From: Streptococcus mitis
GTDB lineage: Bacteria; Bacillota; Bacilli; Lactobacillales; Streptococcaceae
Length of the DNA: 64,000 nt
Assembly: GCF_023109105.1 (NCBI RefSeq)
Contig: NZ_JALDTZ010000009.1
Location: forward strand, 1-64,000
Direction: 5' to 3'
Under the pieces are notes generated by a model that searched no databases, was not told the DNA's origin, and worked only from the letters and a program-made list of their open reading frames with translations. Numbering within the stretch: position 1 is the first letter of the stretch; the number at the start of each line of letters is the position of its first letter. Made by a program: the position numbers and the translations under genes. This document shows, piece after piece, positions 48,832 to 59,025 of the stretch.

Positions 48832-51673
48832 GAAATTTTATAGTCGAAAAGTTTGCATATATATTGAAAAAAGGATAGAAAAGGTCACGCGTTATTCGAT
48901 TCGTAAATATAGCTTTGGAGCGGCTAGTGTAGCAGTCGCTGCTCTTTTCATGTTCTTAGGAAATGGAGCTGTATCAGTTCAAGCGGAGGAAATTCAGGGA
49001 ACGCAGGTTACTGAAAGCGCCAAACCACAACCTGAACAAGACAAGTCTAAGCCTGCGATAGAAGCAGCGCCAGTTTTGAACAAAACTCAACTTGAAAGCT
49101 ACATTTCAGAAATTGAGACAAAACTTTCTAACGGTTCTTACGATAACAAAACTGAAGAAAGTGTTGCAGTCTTAAAAGCTGACTTAGAGGCAGCAAAAGC
49201 TACATTAGCGAATGCAACTGCTCAAGTTCAACTAACAGAAGCTTACAACAAACTTGTCACTACAGTTAATACTAAATTAAAAGCTAAGCCTGTAGAGCAA
49301 AAAGAAACTCCAGCAGTAGACACTACTAACGGAAAAGAAACTGTAGGTAAAAAAGCAGAAAACACTGAGAAAAAATCTGATTCTAACTCAATCGAAAACA
49401 CAGGATCTAACGCCCCACGTAACGGTAAAGCATTAGATAAAGATAATGCATTTAGAGCTGAGACAACAAAAACTGTACAGAATATTAGCTATACAATGGA
49501 GTTTTCTGATGATGCTACAAAAGAAATTTATCTGTATAACCAAGAAGATACAGATATTAATATTGCTATAAATTCATCAACAGGAAATATCACAAAAGCA
49601 GTAGTTAGAGGTGGGGGTAATAGAGCGCTTGATGAAACGACTAAAGATAGTGCTGTTCAAATTGATGGTTTTGGATGGAGCTATACTCAAACTCTAAGTG
49701 AAACAGCTGGTCCTGTAAATATGAAAATTACAGGTAAAAGAAATGAGAGATTTTTAGGACTTGCTAATACTAACAGACGTGAAGATCAACATTCTGTTTT
49801 AGGTGAAAGATATCTCAAAATTTATAATACAGCTGGTGAAAAGGTTGAATCTACAGATAATGGTTTAACTCAAGATGGTTACTTCAAGTTAGTTGTTAAA
49901 TCTCAAACATACAAATACCAACCAAAAGAATTAACTAATGCGGATAAAGTTACTGTAGCTAATCCTAATACTTTATCACAGACTGATCTTGATTCTATAA
50001 AAAATAATCTTAAGCTTATCTACTCTACAACAAGTACAGATGCACGTCTTGCGAGCGTTAGAGGTAGTGAAGTTACAAATTCTAGTTCGTTTATCAAGAG
50101 TGTAACGCAATCAACTGAAGCTGGTAAACTTGTCGTAACGTATAACGATGACTCAACTGATTTAATTGAAAAGTCTACAGTAATTAAGAGCGGAACTGCA
50201 CCAACAGTAAATACAACAATAACAGCACAAGGAAGTATTCCGAATTCAGTTCCATCATCAGATTCAGAATTAACAGGTACAGGGACACCTGGAGCAACAG
50301 TTAAAGTTACTGTTAAGAATCCAGAAACAGGAGCTGTGATTTCAGAAAAAACAGCTGTAGTAGGAGAAGATGGTACTTGGAAACTCCCATTAGAAGAAGG
50401 ATTAAATAGTAATACACAATTACCAGGAGCTAGTGAGGCAGCAAGACGCTTCTTTGCACCTAAAAATCCAGTAGAAATTACACAAGTTGTAAATGGAATA
50501 GAAACACCGTCTACAGCAGTTTCAGTAGCAGTAGGGGCGTCTAAGATTTTACCATCAGCAGCAGCTAAAGATGGTGCTAGTGTTGTAGCAGGAGCAAAAG
50601 AAGTAACTGTAACAGTACCACATGATGCGGGAAGATCATATTTCTTCTATACTGCTAAAGGTGCTACATCTACGACTGAGATTGCTTTAGAACAAAGCCA
50701 AAATGGATGGTCAATCATCAAAAATGGTGATAAAGCAACTATTAAGTCAGTGGACAAAGGAGTATCTGTTCATACAATCACATTGACAATGAACGAAAAT
50801 GCGCCATTCCAAGAAGGTAACAATAAGCTAGAAATCATCAGTCATAATGGACCTGATTCACCTGCTAGTCGTCTGGGAAGATACAAAATTAATGTAACAA
50901 ACGAAAAACCAGTAGTATCATCTGCAACAGATTCAGATGTAACGACAGTAACTGCAGGAGGAACTGTAGATCTTTCAACTCTAGCGAAAGTAACAGACCA
51001 TGAAGATGACCAAAATGCTACATTGGGAACAAAAGGTACACCAACAGTAGTATCAATCAATGGTGATACAAGCAAAACAACTCTTGAAGCAGTAGATTTA
51101 GCAACACCAGGAACATTTACTGTTAAATATAAAGCAGTAGATAGTCAAGGTAAAGAGTCTGACGAGTATACACACACTGTAACTGTTCAAGCCCCAGCGC
51201 CAAAAGATGCAGCAGGCCTTAAAGACCCAGCAGTAACACCAGTTAAAGATCCAGCTAACTTAACAGACGCAGAAAAAGCTAAAGTTGCAGACGAAGTTAA
51301 GAAATCTAACCCAACAGCAACAGATGTTAAAGTAGGTCAAGATGGAACAGCGACTGTAACCTTCCCAGATGGATCAACAGCAGTAATTCCAGCCGATAAA
51401 GCAGTAGCGAAAGCTAAAGATTCAGAAGGCGTTCAAGATCCAACAGCAACAGCAGTTAAAGATCCAAGCAACTTGACAGACGCTGACAAAGCTAAGGCGG
51501 CATCTAATGCTAGCCAAGCAACATCAGCACAAGCAAATGCGCGTAAAGTAGCTAAAGAATTACCAAATACAGGTACAGCAGATTCTACTGTAGCTATGGT
51601 AGCAGCAGCCGCAAGTGCATTACTTGGTCTTGGTCTTGCAGGCCGTCGTCGTAAAGAAGACGAAGAAGCTTAA
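48830..51673 (+). CDS. YSIRK/LPNTG cell-wall-anchored surface protein
   Basis: A 947-residue sortase substrate. The YSIRK signal (RYSIRKYSFGAASVAVAAL) ends near VQAEE; a helical N-terminal segment (about 75-145), a long Ser/Thr-rich central region with bacterial Ig-like parts, and a C-terminal repeat pair (KDPANLTDAEKAK and KDPSNLTDADKAK) follow. The LPNTG anchor is near 911, then a hydrophobic segment and RRRKEDEEA. The only start in frame here is TTG at 48830 with no ribosome site, or an ATG 16 bp earlier out of frame by one base. The ligand is unknown. Confidence 0.85.
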   Translation: MKFYSRKVCIYIEKRIEKVTRYSIRKYSFGAASVAVAALFMFLGNGAVSVQAEEIQGTQVTESAKPQPEQDKSKPAIEAAPVLNKTQLESYISEIETKLSNGSYDNKTEESVAVLKADLEAAKATLANATAQVQLTEAYNKLVTTVNTKLKAKPVEQKETPAVDTTNGKETVGKKAENTEKKSDSNSIENTGSNAPRNGKALDKDNAFRAETTKTVQNISYTMEFSDDATKEIYLYNQEDTDINIAINSSTGNITKAVVRGGGNRALDETTKDSAVQIDGFGWSYTQTLSETAGPVNMKITGKRNERFLGLANTNRREDQHSVLGERYLKIYNTAGEKVESTDNGLTQDGYFKLVVKSQTYKYQPKELTNADKVTVANPNTLSQTDLDSIKNNLKLIYSTTSTDARLASVRGSEVTNSSSFIKSVTQSTEAGKLVVTYNDDSTDLIEKSTVIKSGTAPTVNTTITAQGSIPNSVPSSDSELTGTGTPGATVKVTVKNPETGAVISEKTAVVGEDGTWKLPLEEGLNSNTQLPGASEAARRFFAPKNPVEITQVVNGIETPSTAVSVAVGASKILPSAAAKDGASVVAGAKEVTVTVPHDAGRSYFFYTAKGATSTTEIALEQSQNGWSIIKNGDKATIKSVDKGVSVHTITLTMNENAPFQEGNNKLEIISHNGPDSPASRLGRYKINVTNEKPVVSSATDSDVTTVTAGGTVDLSTLAKVTDHEDDQNATLGTKGTPTVVSINGDTSKTTLEAVDLATPGTFTVKYKAVDSQGKESDEYTHTVTVQAPAPKDAAGLKDPAVTPVKDPANLTDAEKAKVADEVKKSNPTATDVKVGQDGTATVTFPDGSTAVIPADKAVAKAKDSEGVQDPTATAVKDPSNLTDADKAKAASNASQATSAQANARKVAKELPNTGTADSTVAMVAAAASALLGLGLAGRRRKEDEEA

Positions 51674-51744
51674 TTGGTAGATTATTTGATAATTATCAGA
51701 TGATAAGTCCGATTTTCAAAGCTTAAACAAGTACCTCTCATAAG

Positions 51745-51780
51745 AAAATCTCCTAGCAGGAAAGTCTGCTAGGAGATTTT
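51745..51780. terminator. Bidirectional terminator between the surface protein and GH92
   Basis: AAAATCTCCTAGCA/TGCTAGGAGATTTT perfect 14-bp arms with flanking A/T runs, serving convergent genes. Confidence 0.9.
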
Positions 51781-51786
51781 TGCATT

Positions 51787-53883
51787 TCAGAAAGTTGACG
51801 AGTGACTTGGCAACCAGCTAAGTGTAAAGGTCAGTTGCTCAGCTTTTAAGAGGTCTTGATGTTGAATGCTAGTTATAGAGGTATTATCTAGTCGGCATTC
51901 TTTTACAAAGTTAAAATGGCTGTGGTTTTGTTTAGTATGGATATCTAGCCATTTATTTTCTTTAGCCAAATAGACACGAAGGTGGTCAAAGAGTGGAATT
52001 CCAAGGTCATAACTTGCTTTTCCTGGGCAGGTTGGGTAAAGTCCGAGAGCAGACCATACATACCAAGCCGATAGACTACCATTATCCTCATCTCCTGGAT
52101 AGGCATCCCAGCCAGCTCGAAAGGATTTTTGACGGAGAGTCTTGATTAAGAGGCTGGTATATTGGGGATAACTACTGTAGTGGAAAAGATAAGGGATGTG
52201 GAAACTTGGTTGGTTTGAAATGGCTAGTTGAGCAAATGGCGCTGTTGCCATCTCACTCATCTCATGAATTTCATATCCATAGCCAGTCGTTTCAAAGAGC
52301 GGAGCATCCTGACAGGTTTTCAAAAGATAGTTGCTGAAGGCTTCTTTTCCACCCATAAGTTGGATCAAACCTGGGATGTCGTGGAGGATGCCTAAAGTAG
52401 CTTGGACGGCTGAACATTCGGCATAGTCGCGTCCCCAACTATAAGGAGAGAAGTCAGGGCGGAAGTTGCCTTGACTATCACGCGCTCTCATGTAACCTGT
52501 CTCAATGTCAAATAGATGGCGGTAATTTTGTGATGCGGCCTTGTAGGTTTCAGCGATTTCTATTTTCCCTCGTTTTTTGGCACAGCTTGCGATACAAAAG
52601 TCACTGTATGCATAGTCTAGTGTGTGGCTGACGCTTTCGTGGTGGTCGGTAGAGAGGTAGCCTAGTTCTTGGTATTGGGCTAGTCCGTGACGACCATTGA
52701 TGCCGAGAGGATCGGACTTGCTGGCTGTTTCAAGCATAGCTTGGAGAAATTCTTCTTCAAGTTCAGGTGCCATGTCTTTGCAAGCACTATCTGCTAGTAC
52801 ACCATCAATCAAAGTACCAGGCATCATTCCTCTTTCATCTGGAGCCAGCCACTTAGGAAGGTATCCAGCGTCGCGGTAGCTATTGAGGAAGCCCTCAAGA
52901 AATTGACGATAGTGTTCAGGAATAATCAAGGCAAAGAGTGGGAATGAAGTGCGGAAGGTATCCCAAAAACCATTGTTGGTAAAGAGCAGACCGGGCTTGA
53001 TAGTTCCTGAAGCAAGATCTATATGAATATTCACACCCTGTTCATTTACCTCATAGAAGGTTTGCGGGAAGAGAAAGAGTCGATAAAGACAGTGATCAAA
53101 AAATGTTCGGTCTACAGAGCCAGTTTCCACGACATCAAAACGACCTAGAAGGTTTTCCCAACTAGCTTTAGCATCTGATTTCGTTTCTTCAAAGTCTTTT
53201 CTAGGCAGATTAAAGAGGGCCTGTTCTTTAGAAATAAAAGAAGTCGCCAGTTGAACTTGAGTTTCCGATCCAGCCAAGTCAATACGCCAGTCTTGCCCCA
53301 CTTGATTGATAGATAGAATATCCTTAGAGAATGCGAGGGCAGTGAACATGACGAGAGGACTCTTATTTGTTTCGGTTAATCCACTTTGGACAAGGCTGAC
53401 AGTACGCTCATCCACTTGCTCCACTGTCAAATCATCATTCGTATGCAGATAGATGGATAGGTTTTTTCCTTGTGTCTGTCTTAGTTGAACAGAAGCACCG
53501 TAGCAAGTAGGAGTTAACTGAGTTTCAATCTGATAACGCTCAGAAAAAATTCTGAGATAATGGGGATTGAAAATAGCACGATCAAGGTTATAGGAAGACT
53601 GACGATGGAAGAGGCTGTCTCCACTAATCTGACCTGTGACAGGTGTCAGAAGGAGCCAAGAGTAGTCTCCAATCCAAGGGCTGGGCTGGTGGGTTAGTCG
53701 AATGCCCTGAAATATGGGAAGATGGGGATCAAAAAACCAAGATCCTTCCTGATCACTCGTTTGTGGAACAAAGTAATTCATCCCAAAAGGTACTCCAGTG
53801 TATGGTAGTGTATTACCTCGTGAAAATGCATGTTTACTGGCTGTTCCAAAACGCGTATCTATGGTTTCAAGTAGTGGTTTCAT
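51787..53883 (-). CDS. GH92 alpha-1,2-mannosidase
   Basis: A 698-residue GH92 family enzyme, without signal peptide. It begins with the N-terminal beta-sandwich (SRGNTLPYTGVPFGMNYFVPQ), followed by an alpha/alpha toroid with GNGFWDTFRT-type segment (FTNNGFWDTFRTSFPLF) and the GH92 region PGDEDNGSLSAWYVWSALGLYP, where the calcium and catalytic acids lie. It removes alpha-1,2-mannose from high-mannose N-glycans. AAAGGAAAG precedes the ATG. It is divergent from GH125, with 170 bp between the start codons. Confidence 0.9.
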   Translation of the reverse strand: MKPLLETIDTRFGTASKHAFSRGNTLPYTGVPFGMNYFVPQTSDQEGSWFFDPHLPIFQGIRLTHQPSPWIGDYSWLLLTPVTGQISGDSLFHRQSSYNLDRAIFNPHYLRIFSERYQIETQLTPTCYGASVQLRQTQGKNLSIYLHTNDDLTVEQVDERTVSLVQSGLTETNKSPLVMFTALAFSKDILSINQVGQDWRIDLAGSETQVQLATSFISKEQALFNLPRKDFEETKSDAKASWENLLGRFDVVETGSVDRTFFDHCLYRLFLFPQTFYEVNEQGVNIHIDLASGTIKPGLLFTNNGFWDTFRTSFPLFALIIPEHYRQFLEGFLNSYRDAGYLPKWLAPDERGMMPGTLIDGVLADSACKDMAPELEEEFLQAMLETASKSDPLGINGRHGLAQYQELGYLSTDHHESVSHTLDYAYSDFCIASCAKKRGKIEIAETYKAASQNYRHLFDIETGYMRARDSQGNFRPDFSPYSWGRDYAECSAVQATLGILHDIPGLIQLMGGKEAFSNYLLKTCQDAPLFETTGYGYEIHEMSEMATAPFAQLAISNQPSFHIPYLFHYSSYPQYTSLLIKTLRQKSFRAGWDAYPGDEDNGSLSAWYVWSALGLYPTCPGKASYDLGIPLFDHLRVYLAKENKWLDIHTKQNHSHFNFVKECRLDNTSITSIQHQDLLKAEQLTFTLSWLPSHSSTF

Positions 53884-53909
53884 AGTCTTTCCTTTAGCTG
53901 TTTTTCTAC

Positions 53910-53915
53910 ATTATA
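53910..53915 (-). promoter_or_regulatory. Putative -10 of the GH92 gene
   Basis: TATAAT on the minus strand, 27 bp before the start codon; the -35 is poor. Confidence 0.5.
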
Positions 53916-54012
53916 TCAGAAAAATAGGTCCTTTATAAAATGACTTTAAAATATAACTATTTTGTAGAGAAATGACTATCATTTGTGTATGTATTTTCTG
54001 TCTCAAAAGCTA

Positions 54013-54018
54013 TATACT
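54013..54018 (+). promoter_or_regulatory. Putative -10 of the GH125 operon
   Basis: TATACT 36 bp before the GH125 start; no good -35 is visible. Confidence 0.5.
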
Positions 54019-54053
54019 GAAAATGAAACTTGTTTGAAAGAGGATACTGCACG

Positions 54054-55334
54054 ATGATTTATTCAAAAGAAATTGTTAGAGAATGGCTAGATGAAGTAGC
54101 AGAACGGGCTAAGGACCATCCAGAGTGGGTGGATGTCTTTGAGCGTTGCTATACCGATACCTTGGACAATACGGTTGAAATCCTAGAAGACGGTTCAACT
54201 TTTGTCTTGACTGGGGATATTCCTGCTATGTGGCTTAGGGATTCGACAGCCCAACTCAGACCATATCTGCATGTGGCTAAAAGAGATGCCCTCCTGCGTC
54301 AGACCATTGCAGGTTTGGTCAAGCGTCAGATGACCTTGATCCTCAAGGATCCCTATGCTAACTCCTTCAACATTGAAGAAAATTGGAAGGGTCACCACGA
54401 AACAGACCATACAGATCTCAATGGCTGGATTTGGGAACGCAAGTATGAAGTAGATTCGCTTTGCTATCCATTGCAGTTGGCTTATCTTCTTTGGAAAGAA
54501 ACAGGAGAAACCAGTCAGTTTGATGAGATTTTTGTTACAGCAACCAAGGAGATCCTTCATCTTTGGACGGTAGAACAAGACCACAAGAATTCACCTTATC
54601 GCTTTGTTCGGGATACCGATCGTAAGGAAGACACTTTGGTAAATGATGGTTTTGGTCCTGACTTTGCCGTGACAGGAATGACCTGGTCAGCCTTTCGTCC
54701 GAGTGATGATTGTTGTCAATATAGCTACTTGATTCCGTCAAATATGTTTGCAGTCGTTGTCTTAGGTTATGTTCAAGAAATATTTGCAGAATTGAATCTA
54801 GCTGATAGCCAGAGTATTATCGCAGATGCAAAACGTCTCCAAGCTGAGATCCAAGAAGGAATCGAAAACTACGCCTACACCACCAACAGTAAGGGTGAAA
54901 AGATTTACGCCTTTGAAGTGGATGGTCTAGGAAATGCTAGCATCATGGACGACCCTAATGTACCAAGTTTGTTGGCTGCTCCATATCTTGGTTACTGCGA
55001 TGTCAATGATAAAGTCTATCAAGCAACTCGTCGTACCATTCTGAGCCCTGAAAATCCTTACTTCTACCAGGGAGAATATGCTAGCGGTCTCGGAAGTTCT
55101 CATACCTTCTATCGTTATATCTGGCCGATTGCCCTATCTATCCAAGGCTTAACAGCTACAGATAAAGCTGAGAAAAAATTCTTGCTAGATCAGCTCGTTG
55201 CTTGTGATGGTGGAACAGGTGTGATGCACGAAAGCTTCCATGTAGATGATCCGACTCTCTACTCTCGTGAATGGTTCTCTTGGGCCAACATGATGTTCTG
55301 TGAATTGGTCTTGGATTACTTGGATATTCGCTAA
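54054..55334 (+). CDS. GH125 exo-alpha-1,6-mannosidase
   Basis: A 426-residue GH125 enzyme (DUF1237) with an alpha/alpha barrel. Motifs seen are DIPAMWLRDSTAQLRPYL, NSFNIEENWKGHHETDHTD and VNDGFGPDFAVTGMTWSAFRPSDD, plus a C-terminal SRENPYF-like SPENPYFYQGEYASGLGSSH. It releases alpha-1,6-linked mannose. The ATG at 54054 has GAGG 9 bp ahead; an upstream start at 54030 is not used. It leads GH125-GH38-ROK-GH20. Confidence 0.9.
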   Translation: MIYSKEIVREWLDEVAERAKDHPEWVDVFERCYTDTLDNTVEILEDGSTFVLTGDIPAMWLRDSTAQLRPYLHVAKRDALLRQTIAGLVKRQMTLILKDPYANSFNIEENWKGHHETDHTDLNGWIWERKYEVDSLCYPLQLAYLLWKETGETSQFDEIFVTATKEILHLWTVEQDHKNSPYRFVRDTDRKEDTLVNDGFGPDFAVTGMTWSAFRPSDDCCQYSYLIPSNMFAVVVLGYVQEIFAELNLADSQSIIADAKRLQAEIQEGIENYAYTTNSKGEKIYAFEVDGLGNASIMDDPNVPSLLAAPYLGYCDVNDKVYQATRRTILSPENPYFYQGEYASGLGSSHTFYRYIWPIALSIQGLTATDKAEKKFLLDQLVACDGGTGVMHESFHVDDPTLYSREWFSWANMMFCELVLDYLDIR

Positions 55335-55425
55335 TGAGCTATCGCTCAACAGATTCTTGTCAGAATCACAAATTTACATTTAAAACATTAACAATAAAAA
55401 TTTAATTTAGAATGAGGTTTTACTC

Positions 55426-58071
55426 ATGGAAAATGTTGTTGTACATATTATTTCTCACAGTCACTGGGATCGTGAGTGGTATTTACCTTTTGAAAGTCAC
55501 CGGATGCAATTGGTGGAATTATTTGACAATCTCTTTGATCTCTTTGAAAATGACTCTGAGTTCAAGAGCTTCCACTTGGATGGTCAAACCATTGTCCTTG
55601 ATGATTATTTAGAAATCCGTCCTGAAAACCGTGACAAAGTCCAACGTTACATCGACGAAGGCAAACTCAAAATTGGTCCCTTTTACATCTTACAGGATGA
55701 CTACTTGATTTCAAGTGAAGCCAATGTCCGCAATACTCTTATTGGTCAGCAAGAAGCTGCAAAATGGGGGAAATCAACTCAGGTTGGTTACTTCCCAGAT
55801 ACCTTTGGAAATATGGGGCAGGCTCCTCAAATCCTTCAAAAATCAGGTATTCACGTAGCAGCCTTTGGTCGCGGTGTCAAGCCAATCGGATTTGACAATC
55901 AAGTCCTTGAAGATGAACAGTTTACCTCTCAATTTTCTGAGATGTACTGGCAAGGGGCTGATGGTAGCCGTGTGCTCGGTATTCTTTTTGCTAACTGGTA
56001 CAGTAACGGGAATGAAATTCCAGTGGATAAAGACGAGGCTTTGGCTTTCTGGAAGCAAAAATTAGCGGATGTCCGTGACTATGCATCGACCAACCAATGG
56101 TTGATGATGAACGGCTGTGACCACCAGCCTGTTCAGAGAAATCTGAGCGAAGCCATTCGTGTGGCAAACGAACTCTTCCCTGACGTGACCTTTATTCATA
56201 GCTCATTTGACGAATATGTCCAAGCACTGGAAAGTGCCCTTCCTGAACAATTATCAACGGTCACAGGTGAGTTAACTAGCCAGGAAACGGATGGCTGGTA
56301 CACCCTTGCCAATACCTCTTCTTCACGCGTTTACCTCAAACAAGCCTTCCAAGAGAATAGCAACTTGTTAGAGCAGGTCGTGGAACCATTAACCATTATC
56401 ACTGGTGGACATAACCACAAGGATCAATTGACCTATGCTTGGAAAGTACTTCTGCAAAATGCACCGCACGATAGTATCTGTGGCTGTAGTATTGACGAAG
56501 TTCACCGTGAAATGGAAACTCGTTTTGCAAAGGTTAATCAAGTCGGGAATTTTGTTAAGACTAATCTTCTTAACGAATGGAAGGGTAAATTAGCTACCCA
56601 AAATGCACAAAGCGACCACCTCTTTACCGTTGTCAACACAGCTTTACATGACAAGGTTGATACAGTTAGTGTTGTAGTGGATGTTGTGACTTGTGATTTT
56701 AAAGAATTGCATCCGACTGAAGGTTACAAGAAAATGGCAGCCGTGACCTTGCCAGATTACCATGTTGAAGATTTAGATGGCCATGTCCTTGAAGCCAAGA
56801 TTGAAGACTTGGGAGCAAGTTTTGGCTATACTTTGCCTAAGGATAAATTCCGTCAACCATATATTACACGCCAAGTGCGCGTGACAATCCCAGTCCACCT
56901 TGCTCCGCTTTCTTGGGCAAGCTTCCAATTGGTCGAAGGTCAAGTAGATTACCGTGATGGTATTTACCAAAATGGAGTCATTGATACCCCATTCGTAACA
57001 GTCAGTGTAGATGAAGGAATTACACTCTACGACAAGACTACTAATGAAGCTTACGAAGATTTCATCCAATTCGAGGACCGTGGAGATATTGGTAACGAGT
57101 ACATTTACTTCCAGCCGAAAGGAACTGAGCCAATTTATGCTCAACTGAAAGGTTATGAAGTCTTAGAAAACAATGCTCGCTATGCCAAAATCTTGCTCAA
57201 ACATGACTTGACTATTCCAGTTAGCGCAGATGAAAAATTGGATGCAGAACAAAGAGGTATCATCGAGTTCATGAAACGAGATGCAGGTCGTTCAGAAGAG
57301 TTGACAACCATTCCTCTTGAAACAGAAATGACTGTCTTTGTGGACAATCCACAGATTCGCTTCAAGACTCGCTTTACCAATACAGCCAAAGACCACCGCA
57401 TCCGTCTCTTGGTGAAAACTCATAACACTCGTCCAAGCAATGATTCTGAAAGCATCTATGAAGTTGTGACAAGACCAAATAAACCAGCAGCTTCTTGGGA
57501 AAATCCTGAAAATCCACAACACCAACAAGCCTTTGTCAGCTTGTATGATGATGTTAAAGGAGTGACAGTAGCTAACAAAGGATTGCACGAATACGAAATT
57601 CTTGGAGATGACACCATGGCTGTAACCCTTCTGCGTGCTTCAGGCGAACTAGGTGACTGGGGCTATTTCCCAACACCGGAAGCTCAGTGCTTGCGAGCTA
57701 TCGAAGTTGAATTTGCAGTAGAATGCCACCAAGCAGGGGAACGCTTCTCAGCTTTCCGTCGTGCCAAAGCCTTCCAGGTGCCATTTACAGCTCTTCAAGT
57801 TGCAAAACAAGAGGGGAGCGTTGCAGCAACGGGTAGCCTCTTTAACCATCCGGCTCTGAACTTGCCACAAGTATGCCCAACAGCCTTTAAGGTGGCTGAG
57901 AATGAAGAAGGTTATGTCCTTCGTTACTACAACATGAGTCAAGAAAATATCCGTGTGTCTGAAAAACAACAAACTATTCTTGACTTGTTGGAACGCCCAT
58001 ACTCAGTCCATTCAGGACTATTGGCACCACAGGAAATTCGTACAGAACTCATTCAAAAAGAAGAAATTTAA
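55426..58071 (+). CDS. GH38 alpha-mannosidase
   Basis: An 881-residue cytoplasmic GH38 enzyme. The N-terminal zinc-binding barrel has HIISHSHWDREWYLPFE, the nucleophile Asp in GYFPDTFGNMGQAPQIL (about residue 126), and the helical domain has HDSICGCSIDEVH with zinc ligands; C-terminal beta domains follow. It hydrolyses alpha-mannosides from N-glycans. A short 91-bp gap separates it from GH125, and a hairpin lies between it and the ROK gene. Confidence 0.93.
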   Translation: MENVVVHIISHSHWDREWYLPFESHRMQLVELFDNLFDLFENDSEFKSFHLDGQTIVLDDYLEIRPENRDKVQRYIDEGKLKIGPFYILQDDYLISSEANVRNTLIGQQEAAKWGKSTQVGYFPDTFGNMGQAPQILQKSGIHVAAFGRGVKPIGFDNQVLEDEQFTSQFSEMYWQGADGSRVLGILFANWYSNGNEIPVDKDEALAFWKQKLADVRDYASTNQWLMMNGCDHQPVQRNLSEAIRVANELFPDVTFIHSSFDEYVQALESALPEQLSTVTGELTSQETDGWYTLANTSSSRVYLKQAFQENSNLLEQVVEPLTIITGGHNHKDQLTYAWKVLLQNAPHDSICGCSIDEVHREMETRFAKVNQVGNFVKTNLLNEWKGKLATQNAQSDHLFTVVNTALHDKVDTVSVVVDVVTCDFKELHPTEGYKKMAAVTLPDYHVEDLDGHVLEAKIEDLGASFGYTLPKDKFRQPYITRQVRVTIPVHLAPLSWASFQLVEGQVDYRDGIYQNGVIDTPFVTVSVDEGITLYDKTTNEAYEDFIQFEDRGDIGNEYIYFQPKGTEPIYAQLKGYEVLENNARYAKILLKHDLTIPVSADEKLDAEQRGIIEFMKRDAGRSEELTTIPLETEMTVFVDNPQIRFKTRFTNTAKDHRIRLLVKTHNTRPSNDSESIYEVVTRPNKPAASWENPENPQHQQAFVSLYDDVKGVTVANKGLHEYEILGDDTMAVTLLRASGELGDWGYFPTPEAQCLRAIEVEFAVECHQAGERFSAFRRAKAFQVPFTALQVAKQEGSVAATGSLFNHPALNLPQVCPTAFKVAENEEGYVLRYYNMSQENIRVSEKQQTILDLLERPYSVHSGLLAPQEIRTELIQKEEI

Positions 58072-58099
58072 TTTCAAAAAGTAAACATAAAAAGAAAGG

Positions 58100-58143
58100 A
58101 GGAGCGAAAAAGTAAGAACCAACTGCTGATTCGCTCCTTTTTG
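58100..58143 (+). terminator. Hairpin between GH38 and the ROK gene
   Basis: AGGAGCGAA...TTCGCTCCT stem followed by TTTTT, ending 12 bp before the ROK ATG. It could be an attenuator that lowers expression of ROK and GH20. Confidence 0.6.
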
Positions 58144-58155
58144 CAGGTGAAAGCA

Positions 58156-59025
58156 ATGACCATTGCAACGATTGATATCGGAGGGACTGGCATTAAGTTT
58201 GCTAGTCTAACTCCTGATGGAAAGATTTTAGATAAGACCAGCACCCCAACTCCAGAAACTCTAGAAGATTTATTTGCTTGGTTGGACCAACGCTTGTCAG
58301 AACAGGACTATCGTGGGATTGCTATGAGTGTTCCAGGAGCGGTCAATCAAGAAACAGGAGTGATCGAGGGAATTAGTGCCATTCCTTATATCCATGGTTT
58401 TTCATGGTACCAGGCCCTTTCTCATCACCAACTACCTGTCCATCTAGAAAATGATGCCAACTGTGTTGGACTTAGTGAACTGCTAGCTCATCCTGAGATT
58501 GAAAATGCAGCCTGTGTCGTTATTGGTACAGGGATCGGTGGGGCCATGATTATCAATGGCAAAATTCACCGTGGTCGCCATGGCTTGGGTGGAGAGTTTG
58601 GTTACATGACAACTATCGAACCAGCAGAAAAACTCAATAACTGGTCACAACTAGCTTCTACAGGAAACATGGTTCGTTATGTGATTGAAAAATCAGGTCA
58701 GTCAGACTGGGATGGCCGTAAGGTTTATCAAGAGGCTTCAGCAGGCAATGCCCTTTGCCAAGAAGCCATTGAGCGGATGAATCGTAATCTTGCTCAAGGA
58801 TTACTCAATATCCAGTATCTAATCGACCCAGATGTCATTAGCCTAGGTGGCTCTATCAGTCAAAACCCAGATTTTATCAAAGGTGTGCAAAAAGCAGTAG
58901 ACGTCTTTGTGGAAAGATATGAAGAATATACAATTGCGCCAGTGATCCAAGCCTGCACCTATCAGGCAGATGCCAATCTCTACGGCGCTCTTGTCAACTG
59001 GTTACAGGAGGAAAATCAATGGTAA
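58156..59025 (+). CDS. ROK-family sugar kinase
   Basis: A 289-residue ROK protein without an N-terminal helix-turn-helix, so a kinase rather than a repressor. It has the ATP-binding motif [13 protein letters not shown] and the sugar-binding segment [12 protein letters not shown], followed by [30 protein letters not shown]. The CxCGxxGCxE zinc motif of many ROK proteins is not visible. The substrate is probably a sugar released from N-glycans (mannose or GlcNAc). It overlaps the GH20 start by 7 bp. Confidence 0.85.
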   Translation: MTIATIDIGGTGIKFASLTPDGKILDKTSTPTPETLEDLFAWLDQRLSEQDYRGIAMSVPGAVNQETGVIEGISAIPYIHGFSWYQALSHHQLPVHLENDANCVGLSELLAHPEIENAACVVIGTGIGGAMIINGKIHRGRHGLGGEFGYMTTIEPAEKLNNWSQLASTGNMVRYVIEKSGQSDWDGRKVYQEASAGNALCQEAIERMNRNLAQGLLNIQYLIDPDVISLGGSISQNPDFIKGVQKAVDVFVERYEEYTIAPVIQACTYQADANLYGALVNWLQEENQW

